Assembly (NCBI GenBank): GCA_937958005.1 | Contig: CALGOB010000126.1 | Coordinates: forward strand, 1 to 36,119 | Reading direction: 5' to 3' | Source of the DNA: an uncultured Cyclobacteriaceae bacterium | GTDB taxonomy: Bacteria > Bacteroidota > Bacteroidia > Cytophagales > Cyclobacteriaceae | Length of the DNA stretch: 36,119 nt | Made by a program: the position numbers and the translations under genes | Part shown: positions 9,601-15,785 of the stretch, in pieces | How the letters are laid out: each line of letters starts with the position of its first letter | How positions within the stretch are numbered: the stretch's first letter is position 1 | The notes under the pieces: generated by a model | Told to the model about the DNA's origin: nothing | The model's input: the letters and a program-made list of their open reading frames with translations, nothing else | Database searches by the model: none

Positions 9601-10994
9601 ATAGGAAGGAAGACGATTAGAATGATTAACTGCCCGAAAAAGGCGGCATTCATCATTTTACTTGATGATTTAAACGAAATATCATCTAAATCAGAAGCAC
9701 TTAACGTTTGAGATGAGTTATTCTTCACTCTGTTATGAATCATGAAAACTACGCTCTCCACAATGATTACAGCACCATCTACTATGATTCCAAAGTCAAT
9801 AGCTCCCAAACTCATCAAGTTTGACCATACCCCAAATATGTTCATCATGATGAATGCAAAAAGTAGAGAAAGTGGAATGGTAGAAGCAACAATAAGCCCC
9901 CCTCTGAAATTTCCTAAGAAAATGACTAGTATAAAAATAACAATTAGTCCTCCTTCCAGTAAGTTATTTCTTACTGTGCCTATTGTTTTAGCTATTAAAT
10001 CCGACCTGTCAAGAAACGGTTCTATTGTAACTCCTTCGGGAAGAGATTTCTGAATTTCAACAACTCTTTCTTTTATTCTTTTGATGACATCATTTGAATT
10101 TCCATCTTTCAGCAACATAACCATTCCTCCAACAGCTTCACCTTTGCCATCCTTGGTCAATGCACCATACCTAATCCCTTTACCAATTCTTACCGTTGCA
10201 ATATCTCTTATCAAGACAGGAGTGTTGTTTTCAGTCTTGACTACTATTTTTTGTATATCCTCAATTGAATGTACTAACCCTTCACCTCTTATAAAATTAG
10301 CCATGTGGTCTTTGACTATGTATGCTCCACCTGTATTACTATTGTTTACTTCAAGTGCATGAAATATTTCATACATAGAAACCCCCATACTATTGAGTTT
10401 CTTAGGGTCTATGGCTATTTCATATTGTTTATTATTGCCACCAATACTATTAACTTCTACAACGCCTTCTAGCATTGCCATTTGGCGTTTTACAATCCAA
10501 TCTTGAATTTCTCTCAAATCAGCTAGTGTATATTTTGATTTGGATTCAGGAGCTACTTCAAGCGTATATTGATAGATTTCACCTAAGCCTGTTGAAATAG
10601 GTCCCATGAATGGCTCACCAAACTGTTTTGGTATTTGGGATTTTATCTCGTTTAATTTTTCTCCTACAAGCTGTCGAGGTAAGTATGTTCCAGCTTTGTC
10701 TTTGAAAACAACCGTTACAACGGATAAACCAAATCTTGAAATAGAGCGTAATTCAGTTACTTCGGGCAGATTTGCCATAGCTAGCTCTACTGGATAGGTA
10801 ACAAATTGCTCTATATCTTCTGTTCCTAAATTGGGAGAGACTGTAATAATTTGAACCTGATTATTAGTGATGTCAGGAACTGCATCTATTGGTACTTCTT
10901 TCATGGAATATACTCCAAGACCAATCCAAGCTACCATCATTATACCTATGATGAGCTTATTCTTTATTGAAAAAGAGATAATCTTATTAATCAT
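6618..10994 (-). CDS. CzcA-type heavy-metal RND pump fused to a TolC-like outer-membrane factor
   Basis: The RND pump occupies about residues 1-1045. It has the VDAVPDITNNQVQI signature, the FGEPFMGPISTGLGEIYQYT loop and, near residue 400, DFGIIVDGAVIIVE, the DFGxxxD proton-relay motif of Zn/Co/Cd-type (CzcA/CnrA) pumps. After the last RND helices come a hydrophobic stretch ending in an AQ-type cleavage-like site, then about 395 residues of outer-membrane efflux protein with two coiled-coil repeats. Such fusions are known in Bacteroidota. I chose the start at MINKIISFSIKNK because it matches the usual pump N-terminus; an in-frame start 13 codons upstream (11033) is possible. A GGAC-N6-GTCC dyad lies 66 bp upstream. 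The gene is followed 12 bp later by its adaptor. Confidence 0.94.
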   Translation of the reverse strand: MINKIISFSIKNKLIIGIMMVAWIGLGVYSMKEVPIDAVPDITNNQVQIITVSPNLGTEDIEQFVTYPVELAMANLPEVTELRSISRFGLSVVTVVFKDKAGTYLPRQLVGEKLNEIKSQIPKQFGEPFMGPISTGLGEIYQYTLEVAPESKSKYTLADLREIQDWIVKRQMAMLEGVVEVNSIGGNNKQYEIAIDPKKLNSMGVSMYEIFHALEVNNSNTGGAYIVKDHMANFIRGEGLVHSIEDIQKIVVKTENNTPVLIRDIATVRIGKGIRYGALTKDGKGEAVGGMVMLLKDGNSNDVIKRIKERVVEIQKSLPEGVTIEPFLDRSDLIAKTIGTVRNNLLEGGLIVIFILVIFLGNFRGGLIVASTIPLSLLFAFIMMNIFGVWSNLMSLGAIDFGIIVDGAVIIVESVVFMIHNRVKNNSSQTLSASDLDDISFKSSSKMMNAAFFGQLIILIVFLPILALTGVEGKMFTPMALTFSFAVIGAMILCLTYVPMASALFMNKKVSTKEGIGDKFINKLTKWYEPILIWVLEKRVFILSISVAFLVISGVLFLRMGGEFIPQLDEGDIAFHALLKPGSSLEEMTATSTKAEKLLLKNYPQVKHVVSRIGVAEIPTDPMPMDIADIYVILKPENEWKSDISKQELIESMKKDLSVFVGVNYEFTQPIEMRFNELLTGVREDVAIKIYGDNLDILSHKADDIQRLIAKIDGIGDMRAEAIKGLPQMIIHYNRDKIAQYGLNIEDLNKTISTAFSGESAGVVFENERRFDIMVRLHPEYRKSIKDIKNLFVSLPYGGQIPFSEVATINYKSGPMQISREGTNRRIYVGINVRGRDIESLIEEIQGVLDEKLDLPSGYYIRYGGAFENLQKAKERLTIVVPVALALIFVLLFFALKSFSQSVMIYASIPLSAIGGVFALWLRDMPFSISAGIGFIVLFGVAVLNGLVLISSFNDLKGEHNLSLKDRIIMGTKERIRPIFLTASTDILGFLPMAISTSSGSEVQRPLATVVIGGLLTSSFLTLIVLPVLYHILENRKERKLSNIRVVPKALMIGLLITSFSLFNSTNGYAQTDSIRTVEDAVAFAMKNNKQMQSAQTDVSRQKALQKTSFDIGKTDISIQYGQYNSFENDFAFSVSQNFKFPTYYSSQKKLAEEEVKSVELKWESNANELKKRVKETWYQIQFLQSKKRSLLFQDSIYQKFKQTTTIRYEAEASTLLEKTTAEAKVTELTVQLNEVEVDIQIQLDRLSLYLGTEINIFPESLKRISINVDSSSLDHNPSLKYMHQQIAIFEHEKKVNKASLLPEFDIGYFNQSLNGIQTINGVDQTVDGSTRFTGVTAGISIPLWAKPDIARIKASELEIESATIQADYFNDMLQYQLSQALQEYYKLSESLAYYDEVGLNQAKLLIENTQKSFVGGTINYLVYLRNIEQAFNIKAQYLNRLNQFNQTIIYIEFLTGN

Positions 10995-11059
10995 AACAAA
11001 TGCTTTGCTAAATCGAGAACTTTCGACTTGCAATTGAATTAATGTAAATAGAAATGAAT

Positions 11060-11073
11060 GGACATATTTGTCC
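11060..11073. promoter_or_regulatory. GGAC-N6-GTCC dyad upstream of the CzcA-TolC fusion
   Basis: Palindrome GGACATATTTGTCC, between the small Cys/His-rich protein gene and the RND fusion gene. It shares arms and spacing with the dyad at 1650-1663 upstream of the other RND gene. Its first bases overlap the stop region of the upstream gene, so it could also be a weak RNA hairpin. Confidence 0.33.
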
Positions 11074-11405
11074 TATAGAGGGGATAATTTACCTATCGGA
11101 GGATGAAATAGTGTGCTGTAATATGGCTTGGATAAGACATCATTGTAAAAGTTATGTGCCTCAGAACTAAATTGATCTAACTCTTGGGTGTTTATTGTTG
11201 ATTTTAGAGTCAATAAAAGGTGAATATGACAGCAAGAACAGATACAGAAAGGGGAACAATTATCATCCTCACAATCTCCTGAGTGTTCATGAGATAATTC
11301 CACTAAGGAATAATTGTTGACATCTTCATGCCCTAAGTGGGAGCAAGGGACAAATGTTAGACCTGCTACATAAAAAGACAATATAATTGCTACTACTTTC
11401 AACAA
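11073..11405 (-). CDS. Small secreted Cys/His-rich protein, DUF6660-like
   Basis: About 110 residues if started at TTG (11405); no ATG is suitably placed after the stop of the upstream Fur-family gene. The N-terminus LLKVVAIILSFYVAGLTFVPC is a signal or anchor segment. It is followed by a His/Asp/Cys-rich stretch including DCEDDNCSPFCICSCC, then a C-terminal part ending FHPPIGKLSPL. This layout matches small Bacteroidota proteins (DUF6660-like) found before CzcA/CusA operons. The role is unknown; periplasmic metal binding is inferred from the Cys/His density and position. A longer reading frame from 11558 overlaps the fur-like gene and is not credible. Confidence 0.62.
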   Translation of the reverse strand: MLKVVAIILSFYVAGLTFVPCSHLGHEDVNNYSLVELSHEHSGDCEDDNCSPFCICSCCHIHLLLTLKSTINTQELDQFSSEAHNFYNDVLSKPYYSTLFHPPIGKLSPL

Positions 11406-11445
11406 GGTAAAAGTAATAAGAAAGCAATGCAAATGAATTGCAAAG

Positions 11446-11847
11446 TTACAGGCAATTAGGACAGATTCCCTTGTAAACCATGCTTGCACTAGCAGCTTTA
11501 AAACCAGCAGGAATTTGTGTGTTTGGAATTTTCGATTGCATAAAACAATATGTTTCATTACAATTCACACAATGAAAATGAATATGTTGGTCTTGTGGTG
11601 CACATTCACAGCCCTCTTCACAAAGAGCATATTTTAATTCATTTGTACCATCTTGAATGGTGTGTATCAGCTTTTTCTCTTCGAAAGTTTTAAGTGTTCT
11701 ATAAAGGGTTACTTTATCAACTATGTCCAAACGATTTTCGAGTTCCTTTGCACTTAATGCTGTTGCAGAATCCATTAAAACAGATATTACGTTTATTCGT
11801 ACTGCTGTTGGTTTTACATTATTATCTTTTAGCTTTTGTTCTATCAT
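11446..11847 (-). CDS. Fur-family metal-responsive transcriptional regulator
   Basis: A 133-residue repressor, taking MIEQKLKDNNVKPT as the start; an in-frame ATG nine codons upstream (11874) is also possible. The N-terminal winged helix contains RINVISVLMDSATALSAKEL and VTLYRTLKTFEEKKLIH, the typical Fur recognition region. The C-terminal half has metal-site residues in CEEGCECAPQDQHIHFHC and two Cys pairs (CVNC and CPNC) for structural zinc. Known: members sense Fe, Zn, Ni, Mn or peroxide; the sequence does not tell which. As the first gene of the metal operon it probably responds to zinc or a related ion, which is an inference. Confidence 0.9.
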   Translation of the reverse strand: MIEQKLKDNNVKPTAVRINVISVLMDSATALSAKELENRLDIVDKVTLYRTLKTFEEKKLIHTIQDGTNELKYALCEEGCECAPQDQHIHFHCVNCNETYCFMQSKIPNTQIPAGFKAASASMVYKGICPNCL

Positions 11848-12114
11848 TTTCTCAAAAATAGGAAGAAATCCCAAATTATCCCCAGCCTATTTTATTCTGA
11901 GGGTTTTTTAGTGATTCTGTTTAATTCATATACTTGTAATTTAAATGCTGAAATCAATCTAAAAAAAGTACAATCGTTCTATTTTTCATCTATTTTTAAA
12001 TTTATAGTAGTTCAAAGGTATAAAGATCAGGTAAGTTTCTAACTTAAACCCAGCATACATATATGATTCTATAACTACTAGTTTGGTTAAAGTATTTGAT
12101 CTAGAGATTTCTTT

Positions 12115-12255
12115 TTATTCCTCCTTTTCCTCCTCTTCAATCCGATAAATAACCTCAGAAATTAACTCTAAATCCTGCTCTAAAAGGTTCGAGAATTCGT
12201 CTTCTCCCGCTACATTAAACAGTGTGAGGATTGAGTATTGAAGGACTCTTTTCAC
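12115..12255 (-). CDS. Possible small protein of 46 residues (GTG start)
   Basis: A short minus-strand frame starting at GTG, reading MKRVLQYSILTLFNVAGEDE and then an acidic tail ending in EEEEKEE. It has an amphipathic, acidic composition like a small cytosolic protein, but no recognised family and no strong ribosome binding site. The only ATG nearby (ATGAGTAAAGAG) is out of frame and stops after 19 codons. It may be the 3' remnant of a larger gene. Confidence 0.2.
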   Translation of the reverse strand: MKRVLQYSILTLFNVAGEDEFSNLLEQDLELISEVIYRIEEEEKEE

Positions 12256-12262
12256 ACTGTTT
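12217..12262. repeat. 11-bp perfect inverted repeat
   Basis: AAACAGTGTGA (12217-12227) is the exact reverse complement of TCACACTGTTT (12252-12262), with a 24-nt spacer. No U-tract follows in either direction strong enough to call a terminator. It overlaps the start of the possible small ORF and could be an RNA hairpin or a protein site. Confidence 0.4.
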
Positions 12263-12401
12263 CTCTTTACTCATACTGACAATCAACCTAATTATATCGA
12301 ATAAGCATTGATAACCCAATTATATACAACTCTCTAATAAAGATTTACTTCCTAATTTGGTCATTGAAATGAAGAAAAAAACATAAAGAGTGCAAAAAGG
12401 A

Positions 12402-13232
12402 TCAGGCTTTGTCCTTCTTATTAAAAGTTTTTAGCTTGATGGGGTAGGAAATATAAGCGGAGAAAGTTGTTCCTCTAGTGACTGTTTTGAAATTAGGGAA
12501 CACAACGTTATTTATTCTAGTCTCCCATACAAAGACCCTTCTGGCTGCTAAACCTAATCCATATAAAAAGCCTAACCTTAATCTTTTATCCCCATTATTA
12601 TTGTAGAATTGAATGTATGACCCTAGTTCCAGTCTAATACCATTTTTTCTTATTAATGATGTTTCTACTAAACTTACATCTGCTATATTATCCAGATTAT
12701 TACCTGTATTAATACTTACATTAAAACCTCTATTATTGATGTTGTTTACTCGGTTTCTTTGAGGAAATCTAGCAAATGCTAAACCTGCCAATAGATTAAT
12801 GTCAAAATTAGTTCTTATAGGTTTGTTCTCTGATCTTAAAAGTTTATCTATAGAATTATATTTCTTTCTATATATGGTAATTCTTTTAACTGGCTTGGAT
12901 ACATTAAGAGATAATCTGTTTTCATAACTAGACCATTTACTAGAGCCTGACCTTTCAGAGTCAGATGAATCACTCTTTACTTTATATGAAGCACCAGTCC
13001 CTGCATCTCCATTATATAAATTCACTTCAAATAACCACTTATTAACATCAAGCATAAAGGCGATGCCACCTGTAAGACCACTAGAAGGTACTTTTGAAAT
13101 ATGTCTCGGTTTAGTTCCTCTATCTACAAATGCTGAAAATTGGGATTCCTTTCCTAGTTGGGGTCTAAGATATAATGTCTGTGCAGTAGAAAAATGAGAA
13201 AGAAAAAAGAAAAAGAAAAAATATCTAATCAT
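12402..13232 (-). CDS. Secreted, probably outer-membrane beta-barrel protein of unknown function
   Basis: A 276-residue protein with a signal peptide (MIRYFFFFFFLSHFSTAQ, cleavage after AQ-type site). The rest alternates polar and hydrophobic residues in short strands, for example TLYLRPQLG, FNVSINTG and IRLELGSYIQFY, and ends with TFSAYISYPIKL, consistent with a small barrel like those called outer membrane beta-barrel proteins in Bacteroidota. No specific family is recognised. It has its own upstream region, because a strong terminator (13297-13332) separates it from the lipoprotein gene upstream. Confidence 0.6.
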   Translation of the reverse strand: MIRYFFFFFFLSHFSTAQTLYLRPQLGKESQFSAFVDRGTKPRHISKVPSSGLTGGIAFMLDVNKWLFEVNLYNGDAGTGASYKVKSDSSDSERSGSSKWSSYENRLSLNVSKPVKRITIYRKKYNSIDKLLRSENKPIRTNFDINLLAGLAFARFPQRNRVNNINNRGFNVSINTGNNLDNIADVSLVETSLIRKNGIRLELGSYIQFYNNNGDKRLRLGFLYGLGLAARRVFVWETRINNVVFPNFKTVTRGTTFSAYISYPIKLKTFNKKDKA

Positions 13233-13296
13233 CTTTTAGCGTAGGTTAAATTAGTTGTCTCTCTATAACTCTAAGTTCATTAATTTATTTTTAAAT

Positions 13297-13332
13297 AAAA
13301 AAAAAGAAATAGGTCAATGGTGACCTATTTCT
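13297..13332 (-). terminator. Rho-independent terminator after the lipoprotein gene
   Basis: On the minus strand GAAATAGGTCA and TGACCTATTTC form a perfect 11-bp stem with a 4-nt loop, followed by a run of T. It lies just 3' of the stop codon of the gene at 13347. Confidence 0.85.
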
Positions 13333-13346
13333 ATCATTATATATCA

Positions 13347-14315
13347 CTAACCATCAATTAATAAACCATCAAATTGACCAACTCCAGATACATCTCCTAT
13401 GTTTCCGTATATAGACCTAAAGGTTGCAGTAGCAAAATAAGATTCTAGTCTTCTAGACCCACTGTAAGCTACGTGAGTTACTATTCCATCGTTGTCACCC
13501 ACAAACAACCTGTTATTAAGAATGATGTTATTTTCCTGGCATCTTACGTCAATTAAAGCAGAAAACCTTAATTCTGGAGAGTTCCTTCTTTCCCTAAACC
13601 ATGTTCTCAATGATCTTTTTTGAACTCTTCCTTTCGCTAATACTCTAAAAGCTATTCCTGATCTTTGATAGACTAATTTTGCGGTTAATCTTCTCCTTCT
13701 TCTGTTAGAAGCAGTCCTTTCTGAACTAGCTCGTTCAGTATCTGCCACTGGATCATCTGGGGTACCACAAGCTATCTCTGTTCTACCATTAATAGTGCCA
13801 GAAGAATTTCCTTCTAGCAAAGAAAGAACTTCATCATCGGTGCTAAATACTATAATATGCTCGTTATTAGTATTATTATTAACCAAGTCAGCATATTCAT
13901 TAGCAAATTCATAAGGTAAAACAAGTACTCTTTCTGTGTGCAAGTCAACCTTTATTAAATGGTCTCCTATCTTTACAATTTTATCTTCGTTTAAAATCTC
14001 TGTAATTATCCCATAGTCTTCATAAATAGAATCACTAGGATTGCTTGTACTTCTCGCATTAGGAATATTTTCATCTTCACTAGGCATGAGAGACATTAAT
14101 GAAGTGAAATTTATTAGCCCTTCCGTTTTCTGATTTATATAATCTGGCTCACTAAATAGTATTTCAAAATCTTCCCTGTTAGAAAAGGATATTGTTTTTT
14201 CATCTACCTCTGAAATAGATGTGTCAATTGATTCCTCAATAATTGACTCTTGTTCTGAACAAGAATAGTTTATCAAGAATACGGATAGTAATCCGTAGTA
14301 AACGTAGTTTTTCAT
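13347..14315 (-). CDS. Putative lipoprotein of unknown function with Arg-rich central region
   Basis: A 322-residue protein with a lipoprotein signal (LINYSCSEQE, C19). The N-terminal half has ISFSNREDFEILFSEPDY and the block GIITEILNEDKIVKIGDHLIKVD. This resembles Bacteroidota lipoproteins that pair a short helical region with a strand block around 'VQIGDxxxKV'; this is similarity by eye only. A very basic stretch, TASNRRRRRLTAKLVYQR, starts near residue 200 and is followed by a strand-rich C-terminal domain. The basic patch is odd for an outer-membrane lipoprotein and could bind nucleic acid or anionic polysaccharide. The dispersed repeat copy 1 lies in its upstream region. Confidence 0.6.
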   Translation of the reverse strand: MKNYVYYGLLSVFLINYSCSEQESIIEESIDTSISEVDEKTISFSNREDFEILFSEPDYINQKTEGLINFTSLMSLMPSEDENIPNARSTSNPSDSIYEDYGIITEILNEDKIVKIGDHLIKVDLHTERVLVLPYEFANEYADLVNNNTNNEHIIVFSTDDEVLSLLEGNSSGTINGRTEIACGTPDDPVADTERASSERTASNRRRRRLTAKLVYQRSGIAFRVLAKGRVQKRSLRTWFRERRNSPELRFSALIDVRCQENNIILNNRLFVGDNDGIVTHVAYSGSRRLESYFATATFRSIYGNIGDVSGVGQFDGLLIDG

Positions 14316-14388
14316 ATCACGTAATTTTTAAAAATAATAAATACCCTACCTTGGTTAGGAGTTTTCGGGACGTATTCTTCTCCATATA

Positions 14389-14499
14389 TTTAATCCCTAA
14401 GGGATATTAATTCCCCTAGCCGGGCGCCCCGACTCTTGAGTCGATCATTAAATTATTGCCCATAGATACCCCGTACCCTTGGGTCGGGGTTGGTTCATT
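14389..14499 (-). repeat. Hairpin-rich dispersed repeat, copy 1 (111 bp)
   Basis: Nearly identical to 18824-18920. It contains a series of small palindromes: ATCCC-TAA-GGGAT, GGGCGCCC, GACTC-TT-GAGTC, and ACCCCG-T-ACCC-TT-GGGT-CGGGGT. On the minus strand it opens with a 16-codon frame starting MNQPRPKG. Compared with copy 2 it has an extra 14 nt (TAGCCGGGCGCCCC) next to a CCCC run. The minus-strand stop TGA of the 88-residue gene overlaps the mini-ORF start as ATGA. Confidence 0.85.
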
Positions 14500-14761
14500 T
14501 ACTCGGTAATTGTACTGTGAAAAGTGCTTTAAATAATCCATCCATTACTATTTTATCACTTTCTAAAATTGCCAAAGAAGCAAAGAGGATATTATTTAAT
14601 ATTTGAGGATCTCTTTGTTTTAATTCTTGAAAGGCTGTTACTAAAGTGATATAGATACTGCGTTCCGTGAGTTCTTCAGAAGTTTCTACTTGGAGTATTA
14701 TCCTACCATTGGCACTTTCTTCTATAAGAATCTTAAATCGTTCTGAATTGAAATCTTGCAT
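14495..14761 (-). CDS. Hypothetical 88-residue protein
   Basis: Small, mostly helical cytosolic protein with no signal or membrane segment and no recognised family. The N-terminus is acidic and strand-like (RFKILIEESANGRIILQVE); a helical segment (LVTAFQELKQRDPQILNNIL) follows. Its stop codon lies at the edge of the dispersed repeat and overlaps the repeat mini-ORF start by ATGA. A terminator-like hairpin lies just upstream (14784-14811), so it may be attenuated or have its own promoter. Confidence 0.5.
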   Translation of the reverse strand: MQDFNSERFKILIEESANGRIILQVETSEELTERSIYITLVTAFQELKQRDPQILNNILFASLAILESDKIVMDGLFKALFTVQLPSK

Positions 14762-14783
14762 AATTAATTATTCATTTAAAAGT

Positions 14784-14811
14784 AAAGAGTATGCCAGACA
14801 GCATACTCTTT
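14784..14811 (-). terminator. Perfect 11-bp hairpin, terminator or attenuator
   Basis: AAAGAGTATGC and GCATACTCTTT pair exactly around a 6-nt loop (CAGACA on the plus strand). On the minus strand a T-rich tract (ACTTTTAAA) follows, so it probably ends transcripts from the small-peptide ORF at 14838 before the 88-residue gene at 14761. Confidence 0.6.
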
Positions 14812-14837
14812 TGGTCAGCTTTCAAACTGCCACACAC

Positions 14838-14921
14838 TTATTGACCTAGATCACCATGTAGGAAGGTCTCTAATAACCATATAAGTAACCTATTCAATAT
14901 ATTCGCTAACCTATTTAGCAT
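14838..14921 (-). CDS. Candidate 27-residue hydrophobic/amphipathic peptide
   Basis: Short minus-strand frame from ATG to TAA. It begins MLNRLANILNRLLIWLLETF and ends in a polar tail HGDLGQ. An A-rich leader (TTTAAAG) precedes the ATG, a stable 10-bp hairpin (14929-14970) lies immediately upstream of that leader, and an 11-bp terminator hairpin lies 27 bp downstream. Size, hydrophobicity and flanking hairpins resemble small membrane peptides such as type I toxins, but no antisense RNA can be shown from the sequence. It could be a chance ORF in a structured RNA. Confidence 0.33.
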   Translation of the reverse strand: MLNRLANILNRLLIWLLETFLHGDLGQ

Positions 14922-14928
14922 CTTTAAA

Positions 14929-14970
14929 GTGAGGTGTTAATATGAGTTTTCGCGTCTCACAACACCTCAC
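14929..14970. other. Ten-bp hairpin 5' of the small-peptide ORF
   Basis: GTGAGGTGTT (14929-14938) pairs with AACACCTCAC (14961-14970); an inner GAG/CTC stem can extend it. On the minus strand it ends directly before the TTTAAAG leader of the small ORF at 14921, so it could block or set ribosome access. Confidence 0.5.
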
Positions 14971-15001
14971 TAAAACCCGATTGACATGGGGGTAATTTTT
15001 T

Positions 15002-15025
15002 AGGGAGACCTTAAGAAGCCTCCCT
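15002..15025. other. Short hairpin AGGGAG/CTCCCT
   Basis: Six-base stem AGGGAG...CTCCCT with an internal CTT/AAG pair, in a noncoding stretch. No T-run follows on the plus strand and an A-run follows on the minus strand, so it is not an obvious terminator. It is the third of three hairpins in about 250 bp. Confidence 0.35.
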
Positions 15026-15197
15026 GCTATCTAATCAACTGATTATATAAAACTGGTTGAGTAGATTGCTTTAATTAACTAACTATAATTATGAAAACTA
15101 GATAAATTACACTCTGCAAAAATTGAGTATCTACTTTTAGACACTGTTTTTAAAAATGATTAATAAACATCTATAATTTATAATTCGAGAGTAGGAT

Positions 15198-15213
15198 AAA
15201 GTAGTCCTACTTT
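15198..15213. promoter_or_regulatory. Dyad AAAGTAG-TC-CTACTTT upstream of the XRE-like gene
   Basis: Seven-base arms around a 2-nt centre, about 125 bp before the start of the XRE-like regulator at 15336, overlapped by a second pairing AGTAGGA/TCCTACT. It could be an operator for that repressor. No matching second site was seen. Confidence 0.35.
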
Positions 15214-15335
15214 GCTATATGTTTGATTTTAATCATATTTGTTTGTAATGCAGCAATTATAAATACTACAGTATTAAACACCAACAATATTCATTAATAT
15301 TTCACAAACAAATTGATTATTTTTTTACCTAGCAC

Positions 15336-15785
15336 ATGAAACCTATAGAGAGAGTTAGCATTTTTATAAAATATTTAGGGGCTTCAATTAGTGCTTTTGA
15401 AAATAAAATAGGAGCATCTACAAACGCCATACAGATAGCAATTAAAAGGAATTCAAACTTAAAAGATGAAACGTTAATCAATATTCTTAATGCATATCCA
15501 AGCCTAAATGCTAAGTGGTTATTACAGGGGTTGGGAGATATGTTATCTAACCAGAAAGAAATAGTAAATAGCACCAGTCATAGTACTGTCCCAGATATTA
15601 TTCAGATTTACGATTTAGTGGATGATTTAGCAAGATGTAAAGGGGCGAATAACGAAGAATTAGCAAATAGAATCAAAAGAATGATTGTAAGCTTTTATTC
15701 CCATTATACAAAAATAAATGAACGTCTTGTAGAATTAACTAGCCTTAGTAAAAAGGTTGATGATTTACTGAGTAATTCAGATTGA
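15336..15785 (+). CDS. XRE-like helix-turn-helix regulator
   Basis: A 149-residue protein. Residues 10-65 read like the HTH domain of Bacteroidota phage-type repressors: YLGASISAFENKIGASTNAI and then LINILNAYPSLNAKWLLQG followed by GDM, where W-L-L-x-G-x-G-D/E-M closes the DNA-binding domain. The C-terminal half is helical and coiled-coil-like (RLVELTSLSKKVDDLL), probably for dimerisation. Known: such proteins act as repressors in mobile or accessory regions. Its 3' end overlaps the convergent TPR gene by 9 bp. A dyad at 15198 is a candidate operator. Confidence 0.8.
   Translation: MKPIERVSIFIKYLGASISAFENKIGASTNAIQIAIKRNSNLKDETLINILNAYPSLNAKWLLQGLGDMLSNQKEIVNSTSHSTVPDIIQIYDLVDDLARCKGANNEELANRIKRMIVSFYSHYTKINERLVELTSLSKKVDDLLSNSD

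Larger units (their letters stand above)
11880..12401. other. Intergenic region of about 520 bp upstream of the fur-like gene
   Basis: A/T-rich stretch between the 3' end of the barrel-like protein gene and the start of the fur-like gene. It should hold the metal-island promoter on the minus strand, but I cannot point to a convincing -7/-33 pair. Inside it are a weak 46-codon reading frame at 12115-12255 and an 11-bp inverted repeat at 12217-12262, listed separately. Confidence 0.5.

Noticed and set aside
11073-11558. Long 161-residue frame starting inside the fur-like gene
   Set aside because: Its first 50 residues are the out-of-frame shadow of the Fur-family 3' end; the signal-like segment only starts at 11405.
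14943-14996. Plus-strand 17-codon ORF inside the 10-bp hairpin
   Set aside because: Too short, overlaps the hairpin and has no leader; the opposite-strand peptide is better framed.
15329-15574. Minus-strand ORF opposite the XRE-like gene
   Set aside because: Fully antisense to a recognisable HTH gene; its sequence has no family pattern.
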